A stretch of 64,000 nucleotides of DNA from Halomonas icarae (GCF_009901955.1 NZ_WUTS01000001.1:434001-498000); one strand, 5' to 3'; shown: positions 20,835-30,242, numbered from the stretch's first letter. Notes: generated from the letters alone by a model not told the origin. Program-made: numbers and translations.

Positions 20835-21404
20835 ATGACCCTGACCTGGCTCGACTGGATCTTTATCGCGCTGCTCGCGGTGACCGGCATCACCGGCCTG
20901 CTGCGTGGCCTGGTGCGCGAAGCGCTGGGTCTGGGGGCCTGGGTCGTGGCGCTGCTGGCGGCACGGATGTTCGCACAGCCGGTGGCCGATCTGCTGGCGG
21001 GTGTCATCGACAGTCCCGATGGCCGCCTGGTGCTGGCCTTCGTGCTGGTCATCCTCGGTGTCGTGCTGGTCTGCGGGATCATCATCCGGCTGTTGCAGGC
21101 CGCCGTGGAGTGGGTCGGCATGGGGCTGGTCAACCGCCTGCTGGGGGCGGCCTTCGGGATGGCCAAGGGGGCCGCCATCCTGGTGCTGGTGACCATCGTG
21201 ATCGGGCTGACCCCGCTGGCCAGGCTCGAGGCCTGGCAGGGGGCGGTACTGCGCCCGCATCTCGAGCAGTTGCGTGACTGGGCGGTCAGCCACCTCGAGG
21301 CCTGGGAGGGGCGGGTTCCGGACGTGCCGTCATCGCTCGATGAGTTGTCCCTGCCGGGTAGCGACGCCACCACGCAGAGGGTCACAACGCCTCCCGAGAG
21401 ATAA
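20835..21404 (+). CDS. cvpA: CvpA family membrane protein
   Basis: A 189-residue inner-membrane protein with four predicted helices (for example WLDWIFIALLAVTGITGLLRG at the N-terminus) and an amphipathic tail. In E. coli cvpA is needed for colicin V production and is co-transcribed with purF; its molecular role is not settled. The GLLRGLVREAL and LNRLLGA-type family motifs are present (here VNRLLGAAFGMAKG). The C-terminal 40 residues are polar and Ser/Thr-rich. The purF start is 156 bp downstream. Confidence 0.93.
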   Translation: MTLTWLDWIFIALLAVTGITGLLRGLVREALGLGAWVVALLAARMFAQPVADLLAGVIDSPDGRLVLAFVLVILGVVLVCGIIIRLLQAAVEWVGMGLVNRLLGAAFGMAKGAAILVLVTIVIGLTPLARLEAWQGAVLRPHLEQLRDWAVSHLEAWEGRVPDVPSSLDELSLPGSDATTQRVTTPPER

Positions 21405-21441
21405 TTTTCCGTGGGGGCCCTGTGGGTCTTCCGCGTTTCCA

Positions 21442-21528
21442 GATAGCAGTTACCAGTCCAGAGCTATTGCAGTTAGGCTACGCGCCAGACCAGCCCCGAG
21501 CTACCTGCGATAGCCCTGGTTACCAGTC
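21442..21528 (+). promoter_or_regulatory. Imperfect direct repeat in the purF leader
   Basis: GATAGC followed by GTTACCAGTC occurs twice (21442-21458 and 21509-21528). The second copy forms the near-palindrome CTGGTTACCAG. It could be a regulator site or simply a short duplication; no match to the classic PurR box is seen. Confidence 0.3.
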
Positions 21529-21560
21529 AAGGCAAGTCCAGGAAAACGAGGTAAGGTGGA

Positions 21561-23081
21561 ATGTGCGGTATAGTGGGCCTGATGGCCAAGCAGGCGGTGA
21601 ACCAGGGCATCTACGACGCCCTGACGGTGCTACAGCATCGCGGACAGGACGCCGCCGGCATGATGACCTGGCATGAGGGCCGCTTTCTGTTGCGCAAGAG
21701 CAATGGTCTGGTACGCGATGTCTTCCATACCCGCCATATGGCGCGTCTGAGGGGCAACCTCGGCATCGGCCATGTTCGCTACCCCACCGCCGGCTCCTCC
21801 AGCGAGGCGGAGTCCCAGCCGTTCTACGTGAACTCTCCCTACGGCATCGCGCTTGCCCATAACGGCAACCTGACCAACTCCGATCAGCTCAAGCAGGAGC
21901 TGTTCTCCTCCGATCTGCGCCATATCAACACCAGTTCCGACTCGGAGGTGCTGCTCAACGTCTTCGCCCATGAGCTGGGCAAGCAGGGGCTGCACCTGGG
22001 GGCGGGCGATGTCTTCGATGCGGTGCGCCGCGTCCATCGGCGCTGCCGGGGTGGCTATGCGGCGGTATCGATCATCAATGGGGTGGGGCTGGTGGCCTTC
22101 CGCGACCCCCATGGTATCCGCCCGGTGGTGTTCGGCACCCGTGACGAGGGGGCCGGCCAGGAGGTGATGATCGCCTCCGAGTCGGTGGCCCTGGACGTGG
22201 GGGGCTTCGAACTGCAGCGAGACCTGGCGCCGGGTGAGGCGATCTTCGTCGACATGCAGGGCAAGATCTACACCCAGCAGTGCGCGGATGCTCCCCAGCT
22301 GACCTCCTGTATCTTCGAGCACGTCTATCTGGCGCGTCCCGACTCGATCCTGGATGGCGCCTATGTCTACGGCACCCGCATGCATATGGGACGCAAGCTG
22401 GGTGACCGCATCCAGAGCGAGTGGCCGGAGCATGATATCGATGTGGTGATCCCGATTCCCGATACCTCGCGCACCTCGGCGCTGGAACTCGCCCAGCATC
22501 TGGGGGTGACCTATCGCGAGGGGTTCATGAAGAATCGCTATATCGGGCGGACCTTCATCATGCCGGGCCAGACCCAGCGGCGTAAGTCGGTGCGCCAGAA
22601 GCTCAATGCCATCGGCGTGGAGTTCAAGGACAAGAACGTGCTGCTGGTGGATGACTCCATCGTGCGGGGTACCACCTGCAAGCAGATCATCCAGATGGCG
22701 CGTGAGGCCGGGGCCCGCAAGGTCTACTTCGCCTCCGCCGCGCCGCCGGTGCGCTATCCCAATGTCTACGGCATCGATATGCCCTCGGCCGGTGAGCTGA
22801 TCGCCCATGGGCGCAGCGAGGCCGAGGTGGGAGAGCTGATCGGCGCCGATCGCATCTTCTACCAGAACCTGGACGATCTGAAGGCCGCCTGCCGTGAGGC
22901 CAACCCGGCCCTGGATGCCTTCGACTGTTCGGTGTTCGATGGCAACTACGTGACCGGTGATATCGACGATGTCTACCTGGCGGCGCTCGAGGCCTCGCGC
23001 AACGATGATGCCAAGCAGCAGAGCGCCGGTGACCATGCCCTGGTTGGCACCCATAATCTCGATGACGATATCGACGACTGA
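21561..23081 (+). CDS. purF: Amidophosphoribosyltransferase
   Basis: First committed step of purine synthesis: PRPP and glutamine give phosphoribosylamine. The N-terminal Ntn glutaminase begins MCGIVG, so Cys2 becomes the nucleophile after Met removal; [15 protein letters not shown] and TSSDSEV follow. The C-terminal phosphoribosyltransferase domain has the PRPP loop [12 protein letters not shown] near residue 360. Length 506 matches E. coli (505). ATG 21561 follows GAGGTAAGGTGG. metZ follows closely. Confidence 0.97.
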   Translation: MCGIVGLMAKQAVNQGIYDALTVLQHRGQDAAGMMTWHEGRFLLRKSNGLVRDVFHTRHMARLRGNLGIGHVRYPTAGSSSEAESQPFYVNSPYGIALAHNGNLTNSDQLKQELFSSDLRHINTSSDSEVLLNVFAHELGKQGLHLGAGDVFDAVRRVHRRCRGGYAAVSIINGVGLVAFRDPHGIRPVVFGTRDEGAGQEVMIASESVALDVGGFELQRDLAPGEAIFVDMQGKIYTQQCADAPQLTSCIFEHVYLARPDSILDGAYVYGTRMHMGRKLGDRIQSEWPEHDIDVVIPIPDTSRTSALELAQHLGVTYREGFMKNRYIGRTFIMPGQTQRRKSVRQKLNAIGVEFKDKNVLLVDDSIVRGTTCKQIIQMAREAGARKVYFASAAPPVRYPNVYGIDMPSAGELIAHGRSEAEVGELIGADRIFYQNLDDLKAACREANPALDAFDCSVFDGNYVTGDIDDVYLAALEASRNDDAKQQSAGDHALVGTHNLDDDIDD

Positions 23082-23091
23082 GGCGATGCGC

Positions 23092-24288
23092 ATGCATGAC
23101 GAACACGATAGCGACTCGCCCTGGGCGCTCGAGACCCTGGCGATTCGCGCCGGCCATGATCGTACCGGTGAGCAGGAGCACGGCGAGCCGATCTTCCCTA
23201 CCTCGAGCTTCGTCTATGGCAGCGCCGCCGAGGCGGCGCGCAAGTTCGGCGGGGAGGAGCCCGGCAATATCTATTCGCGCTTTACCAATCCTACGGTGCG
23301 TACCTTCGAGCGTCGCCTGGCGGCGCTGGAGGGGGGTGAGCGCTGCGTGGCGACGAGCTCGGGGATGGCGGCGATTCTCTCCACGGCGCTGGCGTTGTTG
23401 TCGGCCGGTGATGAGATCGTTGCCTCGCGCTCACTGTTCGGCTCGACGGTGAGCCTGTTCGACAAGTATCTGGGCAAGCTGGGCATCACCACCCGCTATG
23501 TGGAGCTGTCGGATCTCGAGGCCTGGGAGGCGGCGATGACGCCCGCGACTCGGCTGCTGTTCGCCGAGACCCCCTCCAATCCGCTCTCCGAGGTGGTGGA
23601 CATCGCCGCCTTGGCCGAGATCGCCCATCGTCACGGGGCGCTGCTGGCCATCGACAACTGCTTCCTGACACCGGCGTTGCAGCGCCCCCTGACCCTGGGG
23701 GCCGATCTGGTGATCCACTCGGCCACCAAGTATCTGGATGGGCAGGGCAGGGCGATCGGTGGCGCGGTGGTGGGGCGCGACAAGGAGCTGGAGGAGGTAT
23801 TCGGCGTGGTGCGGACCTGCGGCCCCTGCCTGAGTCCGTTCAATGCCTGGATCTTCACCAAGGGGCTCGAGACCCTTGAGCTGCGCATGCGGGCCCACTG
23901 CCAGAGTGCGCAGGCCCTGGCCGAGTGGCTGTCGGCTCATCCGGCGGTGACCCGTGTTCATTACAGTGGTCTCGCCAGCCATCCGCAGCATGCCCTGGCC
24001 GCACGCCAGCAGCGCGGCTTCGGCGCCGTGCTGGGGTTCGAGGTCGCGGGGGGGCGCGAGGCGGCCTGGTCGGTGATCGATGCGACTCGACTGCTCTCCA
24101 TCACCGGTAACCTGGGGGATGTGAAGAGCACGATCACTCATCCCGCCACCACGACTCATGGTCGCCTCAGCGATGCCCAGAAGTCGGCGGCGGGTATCGC
24201 CGAAGGGTTGATTCGGGTCGCGGTGGGGCTCGAGGCCCTCGATGATATTCGGGCCGATCTGGCCCGTGGGCTCGACGCCTTGGTCTGA
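23092..24288 (+). CDS. metZ: O-succinylhomoserine sulfhydrylase
   Basis: PLP enzyme of the Cys/Met metabolism family that makes homocysteine from O-succinylhomoserine and sulfide. It has 398 residues. The PLP lysine is in HSATKYLDGQGR near residue 205, with the N-terminal YSRFTNPTV and SSGMAAI motifs. Assignment to MetZ rather than MetB or MetC rests on the family feel and on the purF-metZ order, the same as in Pseudomonas. ATG 23092 has GAGG 8 bases upstream; ATG 23086 is an alternative. A terminator follows. Confidence 0.93.
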   Translation: MHDEHDSDSPWALETLAIRAGHDRTGEQEHGEPIFPTSSFVYGSAAEAARKFGGEEPGNIYSRFTNPTVRTFERRLAALEGGERCVATSSGMAAILSTALALLSAGDEIVASRSLFGSTVSLFDKYLGKLGITTRYVELSDLEAWEAAMTPATRLLFAETPSNPLSEVVDIAALAEIAHRHGALLAIDNCFLTPALQRPLTLGADLVIHSATKYLDGQGRAIGGAVVGRDKELEEVFGVVRTCGPCLSPFNAWIFTKGLETLELRMRAHCQSAQALAEWLSAHPAVTRVHYSGLASHPQHALAARQQRGFGAVLGFEVAGGREAAWSVIDATRLLSITGNLGDVKSTITHPATTTHGRLSDAQKSAAGIAEGLIRVAVGLEALDDIRADLARGLDALV

Positions 24289-24304
24289 TTCCGACTGTCG
24301 TTCT

Positions 24305-24342
24305 GACGCCCGTGCCGGGAGATTCGGCACGGGCGTCTTCGT
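24305..24342 (+). terminator. Hairpin terminator after metZ
   Basis: Thirteen-pair stem GACGCCCGTGCCG / CGGCACGGGCGTC (24305-24337) with a 7-base loop, followed by TTCGT. The U-run is weak but the stem is very stable. Confidence 0.7.
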
Positions 24343-24458
24343 CTACGCCATACGCCAAAGCAACACTTTTTTCGAATGCAGCATTTGGGTTTATTCAGCG
24401 GACTCGAACGATTACCTGGGGTAAGCTGTCCCATATCAAGTATGGGGACGGAGGGGCC

Positions 24459-25010
24459 ATGTGGCGTAATACTAACGATGGCTGGGGGATGGTCAGCATC
24501 CTGCTGCACTGGACGCTGGCCATCCTCATCATTGGACTCTTTATCCTGGGGTGGTGGATGACCGGTCTGGGTTACTACGATCCCTGGTACAACCTGGGCC
24601 CCTGGTGGCATCGTTCGCTGGGCATGTTGGTGCTCTTTGCCACCCTGCTGCGCCTGGGGTGGCGTCTGGTCAATCCGACGCCTCGCGCACTGGGTGGGCC
24701 GCTGGAGCGGGCGATAGCCCATCTGGGGCACCTGGGCCTCTATGTGCTGATGCTGGTGGTGCTGGTCAGCGGTTATCTGATCTCCACCGCCGATGGCAAG
24801 GGCATCGCGGTATTCGACTGGTTCACGGTACCGGCGGTGATCAGTGGTCTGCCCAATCAGGCCAGTGTGGCCGGTGAGGTGCACTGGTATGCCGCTCTGG
24901 CGCTGATGATCCTGTCCGCCGGTCATGCCGTCGCTGCGCTCAAGCACCATCTTGTTGATCGCAATCCAGTGCTTCGTCGGATGATCGATCCCCATGCAGG
25001 ACGACGCTGA
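24459..25010 (+). CDS. Cytochrome b561 family protein
   Basis: A 183-residue inner-membrane diheme b-type cytochrome with four predicted helices. Likely heme ligands are the histidines in LLHWTLA (helix 1), WWHRSLG (helix 2), EVHWYAAL and SAGHAVAAL (helices 3-4). The C-terminus is basic. These proteins pass electrons between quinones and periplasmic partners. The ATG at 24459 is preceded by GGAGGGG. It lies 61 bp before the YceI gene; this cytochrome b561 plus YceI pairing is frequent in proteobacteria and suggests joint work, perhaps on isoprenoid quinones or oxidants, although the role is not settled. Confidence 0.9.
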   Translation: MWRNTNDGWGMVSILLHWTLAILIIGLFILGWWMTGLGYYDPWYNLGPWWHRSLGMLVLFATLLRLGWRLVNPTPRALGGPLERAIAHLGHLGLYVLMLVVLVSGYLISTADGKGIAVFDWFTVPAVISGLPNQASVAGEVHWYAALALMILSAGHAVAALKHHLVDRNPVLRRMIDPHAGRR

Positions 25011-25071
25011 CCGATGTCGTTTCGCGAGGAGTATTCCTCAACGTGTCTTGTTCCAACAGGAGTCAATTTCG

Positions 25072-25656
25072 ATGTTCAAGAAGAGTGCCATTGCCGCCGC
25101 GCTGAGCGCCACCGCCTTGATGGGCGTCGGTCAGGCCCAGGCCGCCGATTACACCATCGACAGTGAAGGGCAGCATGCCTTTATCCAGTTCAAGATCAGC
25201 CACCTGGGTTACTCCTATATCCTGGGTAGCTTCGAGGAGTTCAACGGCAGCTTTCAGTACGACCCGGAACAGCTCGAGGCCTCAAGCGTTCGGCTCGAGG
25301 TGCAGGTAGACAGCCTGAATACCAACCACGCCGAGCGTGACAAGCATATCAAGAGCGATGACTTCCTGAATGTCGGTGAGTATCCCACCGCAACCTTCAG
25401 CTCCACCGGCTTCGAGCCTGGCGGTGAGGGAGAAGGGGTGCTGACGGGCGAGCTGACCCTGCATGGCGAGACGCAGCAGATCGAGATGCCGGTCACGCTG
25501 CTGGGAGAGGGGGAAGATCCGTGGGGCGGTTACCGTGCCGGCTTCGAGGGAAGCACCACCCTGGCGCTCGCCGACTATGGCATCGACATGAGTAACTTCC
25601 CCGAGCCGATGCGTGAGCTCGAGCTCTACGTCACCTTCGAGGGTGTTCGCCAGTAA
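25072..25656 (+). CDS. YceI-family periplasmic protein
   Basis: A 194-residue secreted protein with a signal peptide about 1-23 ending AQA-AD, then a single YceI lipocalin-like beta-barrel domain (YTIDSEGQHAFIQFKISHLG; later HAERDKHIKSDDFLNV). Family structures hold a polyisoprenoid or quinone-like lipid in the barrel. The ATG at 25072 has AGGAG upstream. It is paired with the cytochrome b561 gene before it. Two hairpins follow. Confidence 0.93.
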   Translation: MFKKSAIAAALSATALMGVGQAQAADYTIDSEGQHAFIQFKISHLGYSYILGSFEEFNGSFQYDPEQLEASSVRLEVQVDSLNTNHAERDKHIKSDDFLNVGEYPTATFSSTGFEPGGEGEGVLTGELTLHGETQQIEMPVTLLGEGEDPWGGYRAGFEGSTTLALADYGIDMSNFPEPMRELELYVTFEGVRQ

Positions 25657-25687
25657 GCGTCGCTGCTCGAGCGACGCCGCGCACGAC

Positions 25688-25722
25688 GAACCGCTCCCGG
25701 CCGAGGCTGGGAGCGGTTCTTG
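25688..25722 (+). terminator. Terminator after the YceI gene
   Basis: Stem GAACCGCTCCC / GGGAGCGGTTC (25688-25719) followed by TTGC. A second hairpin GGGCAGGCC / GGCCTGCCC (25750-25771), followed by GGTTGCTTTTA, could act as a back-up. Confidence 0.75.
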
Positions 25723-25800
25723 CATTCAGGGGAGGCTGGCTTCCCTGAGGGGCAGGCCTTTCGGCCTGCCCTGGTTGCTTTTATGCCTCAGTCAGTGTGT

Positions 25801-25842
25801 TTCGATCGAATCATTTCGATCGAATCACTTCGATCGCATCAC
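25801..25842. repeat. Three 14-bp tandem copies around TTCGATCGAA
   Basis: TTCGATCGAATCAT, TTCGATCGAATCAC and TTCGATCGCATCAC follow each other without gaps. Each of the first two contains the 10-bp palindrome TTCGATCGAA. They lie between two converging genes, where a promoter operator is not expected. Confidence 0.85.
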
Positions 25843-25888
25843 TTCAGTCTCAGCATTGCGATATGGGTGTTGCGATTTCTGCATCAAT

Positions 25889-26683
25889 TTAGCCCTCCGT
25901 ATGCAGTATGGCGTGGGGGAAATGACGCCTCAGGATGCGGTTCTGGAACTCATCCACGAAGCGGCTGTTGATGATGATGATGAAGCGCTCGAAGGGGCGC
26001 GTCTCGTCGAGCTGGCGAATACCATCTACGCTGTGAAATACACGATCATCACGCAGATGCAGTACCTCGCCAGGCGCCAGGGTGGTATGTGCGATCGGAT
26101 GCTGGCCGGCCTTGTCGCGGTAGAGATGATTCTCGGCCCCGGTGACGTTCTCGCGGTTGACCACCATGATGCTCAGCGCCTTGCAGCCGTCGGCATGGAT
26201 CCCCTGGCCCTGCAGGGGGTCGACCTGGCCCTTGCCGCGTACGCCGGTGATCTGCATCAGGATGGGCTCGCCCGCCCCGAGGTTCCAGAGTCCCGCCCAG
26301 CCGCGCACGAAGGCCTTGACGTCGGGCCGCGAGAGGAACTCCTCGGTCAGAGGCGCATAGTAACGCAGCTTGTCGGCCATGCTTTCGGCGTCGTTGAAGG
26401 CGCCGCCCTGTGCCATGGGGCATTCGCCCAGGTTGGTCACGTCACCGGTCGGCGTCAGGGCAAGCCAGGACATGCGCTTCCAGCGTTGATTCACATAGGG
26501 GTCCCGTGGCAGGTCATCAAGAAAGCCCTGCCAGGCTGGCAGGTCGATCTGTTCGCGCAGATCGGCCTGACTCCAGTCCTGATGAGCGAGCGACTCGCGC
26601 ACGCTGCGCGACCAGTAGTTGTCGTGTGCGGTGAGGGGGTGTGAATCGGTGCCGAGGCTGGACTTGAGGATGTTACGGTTCAT
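25889..26683 (-). CDS. 2-oxoglutarate/Fe(II)-dependent dioxygenase-like protein (2OG-Fe_Oxy_2 type)
   Basis: A 264-residue soluble enzyme. A double-stranded beta-helix core is suggested by the HxD iron motif in GIHADGCKAL near residue 170, the distal histidine in DRVFHSVDG near residue 227 and a 2-oxoglutarate arginine in ETRPFERFIII. This is the pattern of the family that includes bacterial free amino acid hydroxylases such as isoleucine dioxygenase; the substrate here is unknown. ATG 26683 has AGGAGA at good distance. It is transcribed alone, divergent from the PAS-GGDEF-EAL gene. Confidence 0.75.
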   Translation of the reverse strand: MNRNILKSSLGTDSHPLTAHDNYWSRSVRESLAHQDWSQADLREQIDLPAWQGFLDDLPRDPYVNQRWKRMSWLALTPTGDVTNLGECPMAQGGAFNDAESMADKLRYYAPLTEEFLSRPDVKAFVRGWAGLWNLGAGEPILMQITGVRGKGQVDPLQGQGIHADGCKALSIMVVNRENVTGAENHLYRDKAGQHPIAHTTLAPGEVLHLRDDRVFHSVDGIRQLDETRPFERFIIIINSRFVDEFQNRILRRHFPHAILHTEG

Positions 26684-26948
26684 GCGGTCTCTCCTGAGAG
26701 TGTTGGCTACATAGCCAGTTATGCCGGTCATGCTGCCGGCGGACGTGAATCGCCTCGGGTCGTGCGCACTCTCTCGAGTAGCGCAGTCACCGTGACGAGC
26801 GGGCAGTGTAAGTTCGCCCGACTGCGGCCGGCGAAACTGGCGTTGGGCAGGAGAGTGGCGATGAGATATTCTCATTCGTCTGTAGGAGATCTCTTACACG
26901 ACTTCCCTGGTCATTCGGGGCAGGATCCATACAACGACGAGAGCCGGA

Positions 26949-28778
26949 ATGAATGGATTGGCATCACGCCTCAGGTACTGGCTGAAACATCGTCGAGCAC
27001 CGAATTGTCGCCGGCGCTCTCGCCTGGCGGATGGGGAGGGCTCGTCGGAGGAAGCCGAACGCGTTCGCCGACAGTATCGAGAGAGCGAACAGCGCTTTCG
27101 TGCCCTGCTGGAGAGCCTGCCCAAGGTGGCGGTGCAGGGCTATGACCGGCATCGCCGAGTGATCTACTGGAATGAGGCCAGCACCCATCTGTATGGCTAT
27201 ACCGCCGAGGAAGCCTTCGGGCAGACTCTGGAGGAGCTGATCATTCCCGACATCATGCGGGATGATGTGATCGCGGCGCATCGTGCCTGGGTCGAGGAGG
27301 GGCGCGAGATTCCCGCCGATGAGCTGGAGCTTCGTCACCGCAGTGGCAAGTTGGTGCCGGTCTTCTCGCATCATGTGATGCTCAATGAGCACACCGATGA
27401 GCCGTTGATGTTCTGTATCGATGTGGACCTGTCCGAGCAGAAGCAGGCCCGTCGTGAACTGGACTTCGCCAGGCGTTTCGATCGACTGACCCACCTGCCG
27501 AATCGCGAGTTCTTCGAGGAGCAGCTGGACGAGGCGCTGAGGGACACCACGGCGCAGGGTAGGTTGCTGGTGCTGGTGTTTCTCGATATCGACCGATTCG
27601 TGGATATCAACGATGCCCTGGGGTACCAGGAGGGCGATCGGCTGCTGCTTCAGCTGGCCGCCCGACTGGGCCAACAGCTGCGTGTCTCGGACCTGATGTG
27701 CCGTGTCTCGGGCGATGAGTTTCTGGTCGCCTTCTCGGGGGTGACCCATGAACGGGATATTCCGCGGCGTGTGCTCAAGGTTCAGGAGGCCCTGCGGGCG
27801 CCCTTTGCGCTGAGGGAGACGTCTCGCAAGCTGACGGCCTGTCTGGGGGTGAGTGTCTTCCCCACCAACGGTGAGAGTGCCGCCGAGCTGATCCGCTGTG
27901 CCGATGTGGCGAAGAATCGGGCCAAGCTGGAGGGGCGAGGGCAGGTGGTCTATTTCGATCAGCGCCTGCACGATGAGCTGCTCTACCAGCACCGCCTCAT
28001 TGACCGCCTCGAGCTGGCCGTGGAGAGAGGCGAGTTGATGCTGCACTACCAGCCTCAGGTGGCACCGGCCAGTGGCCAGGTCGAAAATCTCGAGGCGCTG
28101 TTGCGCTGGTACCCCGCCGATGGCCCCCCGATATCACCGGCCGAGTTCATTCCCCTGGCGGAGCGCTCCGGGCTGATTCATCGCATCGGTGACTGGGTGA
28201 TGGAGGAGGCGTGCCGTCAGCGCGCGGCCTGGCGCCAGGCCGGCCTGGCGCTGGGGCGTATCGATATCAACTTCTCCGGTAGCCAGTTGAATAGCCCCGA
28301 CCTCTTCGCGCGCCTGGATGCCTGTCTGGCGCGCTTCGCTCTTGGCCCCCGAGACATCGGTCTGGAACTGACCGAAAATGTGCTGATCGACGCCGACCAG
28401 CGCGTTCTCGAGGGGCTGCAGCGGCTCTACCATCGTGGCTTTCGCATCGCCATCGATGACTTCGGTACCGGCTACTCATCGCTGAGCTATCTGAAGCACT
28501 TTCCGGTAACGGCACTGAAGGTCGACCGGGCTTTCGTGCGCGATGCTCCTAACCAACCCAAGGATCGCGCGATCATGGAGGCCGCCGTTTTCATCGGTCA
28601 CCGGCTGGGCCTCGAGGTGGTGGCAGAGGGGGTGGAAAACGTGGAGCAGCTGGACTTGATACGCGAGATGCACTGCGATCTGGTGCAGGGCTTCTACTTC
28701 TTTGCGCCGATGGCGGCCGCGGAGGTCGAGCGCCTGCTGGCCGGGGTCTCGGCGTCTCCATCGGGTCTCTCCAGCTGA
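26949..28778 (+). CDS. PAS-GGDEF-EAL cyclic-di-GMP enzyme
   Basis: A 609-residue protein with no membrane helix. A basic N-terminus and short coiled coil lead to a PAS domain about 45-165 (PKVAVQGYDRHRRVIYWNEAS), a GGDEF domain about 180-335 with the signature changed to SGDEF (RVSGDEFLVAF), and an EAL domain about 350-600 with intact ENLEALLRW, DDFGTGYSSL, KVDRAF and EGVEN motifs. The EAL half should hydrolyse cyclic di-GMP. The SGDEF form is found in some active cyclases, so the GGDEF half may be active or only bind GTP. The ribosome site is weak. A MATE gene follows 55 bp downstream. Confidence 0.92.
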   Translation: MNGLASRLRYWLKHRRAPNCRRRSRLADGEGSSEEAERVRRQYRESEQRFRALLESLPKVAVQGYDRHRRVIYWNEASTHLYGYTAEEAFGQTLEELIIPDIMRDDVIAAHRAWVEEGREIPADELELRHRSGKLVPVFSHHVMLNEHTDEPLMFCIDVDLSEQKQARRELDFARRFDRLTHLPNREFFEEQLDEALRDTTAQGRLLVLVFLDIDRFVDINDALGYQEGDRLLLQLAARLGQQLRVSDLMCRVSGDEFLVAFSGVTHERDIPRRVLKVQEALRAPFALRETSRKLTACLGVSVFPTNGESAAELIRCADVAKNRAKLEGRGQVVYFDQRLHDELLYQHRLIDRLELAVERGELMLHYQPQVAPASGQVENLEALLRWYPADGPPISPAEFIPLAERSGLIHRIGDWVMEEACRQRAAWRQAGLALGRIDINFSGSQLNSPDLFARLDACLARFALGPRDIGLELTENVLIDADQRVLEGLQRLYHRGFRIAIDDFGTGYSSLSYLKHFPVTALKVDRAFVRDAPNQPKDRAIMEAAVFIGHRLGLEVVAEGVENVEQLDLIREMHCDLVQGFYFFAPMAAAEVERLLAGVSASPSGLSS

Positions 28779-28833
28779 GCGTGACGCCATTCTGGCGTAG
28801 AATCGCGCCCTCACTCATCGATCTGGAGCCCGC

Positions 28834-30186
28834 GTGACTCGACCCGACTCTACCGACTCTTCCGAATCGCTCGGCGTAACCCTGTGGCGCCAGACCTGGC
28901 CGATGGCCATCGGCGTGCTGTCGCTGCTTGGCTTCCAGCTGGTGGACAGCGCCTTTATCGCCCGGCTGGGGACCGCGCCGCTGGCCGCCCAGTCCTTCAC
29001 CTTTCCGCTCAGCTTCCTGATCATCGGCGTTCAGGTCGGCATGGGGATCGCCATCGCCGCCCAGATCTCTCGCTCCCTTGGCGCCGGTGACACCGCGCGC
29101 GCACGGCGCCTGGGGAGCCTGGTACTGGTGGTCGGCGCCGCGGTCATCGGTGTGCTGGCACTGCTCCTGTGGGTCTTGCAGGCGCCGATCTTCCTGCGCC
29201 TGGGGGCCGATGCCTCGACCCTCGAGCTGATTCGCGACTACTGGGCGCCCCAGCTGCTGGCCGCCTGGCTGGGGGCGGCGATCTACTTCGGGTATAGCCT
29301 GTTTCGCGCCCATGGCAATACTCGCCTGCCCGGCAGCATGATGGTGATGACCAGTCTGGTGAACCTGCTCCTCGACCCGTTGCTGATCTTTGGCGTCGGC
29401 TCCTGGGAGGGACTGGGGCTGCCCGGCGCGGCCTGGGCCACGGTTGTCGCCTTCGCTACGGGGCTGGTGGTGCTGGGATGGCAGGTTGGCAGGACGAATT
29501 GGCTGGCCCGGCATGGGCTGGTCGAGGAGTTGCGTGCCTCGGCGCGGTCATTCGCCGGCATCGCCGGGCCGGCCATGATCAGCCAGCTGATGCCGCCACT
29601 GGCGGCGATGCTGGCGATCGCTGTCGTGGCGAGTCAGGGGGAGGCGCAGGTCGCCGCCTGGGGGCTGGCCAGCCGCCTGGAGACACTATCGCTGATGGTG
29701 GTGCTGGCCATGACCATGTCGCTGCCACCCTGGCTTGGCCGCTGCTATGGCGCCGGAGATTGGGATCAGGTGCATCGCCTGATGCGTCTGGCACTGCGGG
29801 TCATCATCGTGTGGCAGCTGGCGTTGGGCCTGCTGATGGCTCTCGCCGCCCCCTGGGTCGCGCTGGCACTGTCCGGCAACCCCGAGGTGCGCGATGACCT
29901 GGCGCTGCTGATCCGCTTCCTGCTGCCCAGTTATGCGGCCCTTGGCGTCTGCATGATCGTGGTCTCGGCGGGCAATGCTCTGGGCTGGCCGCTGCGTGCC
30001 ATGCTGATGTCGGGAGCGCGGCTGTTCATCTTCTATCTCCCCTGCCTGGCGCTGGGTGCCTGGCTGGGCGGGTTCCTGGGGCTTGCCGCCGGGGCCGCCA
30101 TCGGCAATCTGATGGCGGGTTTCGCCGCCTGGTGTGTGCTGCGACGCATTCTGGCCAGCCCCCGGCGGCGTGCGCGGGTGGCGTAA
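28834..30186 (+). CDS. MATE family efflux transporter
   Basis: A 450-residue inner-membrane antiporter with about 12 helices, of the multidrug and toxic compound extrusion family, which exports cationic drugs in exchange for Na+ or H+. Family features seen: the N-terminal WPMAIGVLSLLGFQLVDSAF segment, a DSAFIARLGTAPLAA loop, and the repeat of this layout in the second half. It is more like the DinF/NorM group of single-gene exporters. The start is GTG 28834 with GGAG upstream. Substrate unknown. A second MATE gene (norM-like) lies at 46490-47926. Confidence 0.92.
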   Translation: MTRPDSTDSSESLGVTLWRQTWPMAIGVLSLLGFQLVDSAFIARLGTAPLAAQSFTFPLSFLIIGVQVGMGIAIAAQISRSLGAGDTARARRLGSLVLVVGAAVIGVLALLLWVLQAPIFLRLGADASTLELIRDYWAPQLLAAWLGAAIYFGYSLFRAHGNTRLPGSMMVMTSLVNLLLDPLLIFGVGSWEGLGLPGAAWATVVAFATGLVVLGWQVGRTNWLARHGLVEELRASARSFAGIAGPAMISQLMPPLAAMLAIAVVASQGEAQVAAWGLASRLETLSLMVVLAMTMSLPPWLGRCYGAGDWDQVHRLMRLALRVIIVWQLALGLLMALAAPWVALALSGNPEVRDDLALLIRFLLPSYAALGVCMIVVSAGNALGWPLRAMLMSGARLFIFYLPCLALGAWLGGFLGLAAGAAIGNLMAGFAAWCVLRRILASPRRRARVA

Positions 30187-30194
30187 GCCTTATA

Positions 30195-30242
30195 CGTGAT
30201 GCACTTCATGCGTGATGCACTTCATGCGTGATGCACTTCGTG
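30195..30242. repeat. Three 16-bp tandem copies across the stop codon of the XRE-cupin gene
   Basis: CGTGATGCACTTCATG occurs at 30195-30210 and 30211-30226 and, with one change, at 30227-30242. The last copy encodes the C-terminal HEVHHA of the regulator on the minus strand, and the stop lies in the second. Confidence 0.9.

Noticed and set aside
30187..30242. Insertion sequence end
   Set aside because: Short direct tandem repeat only; no transposase or longer inverted ends.
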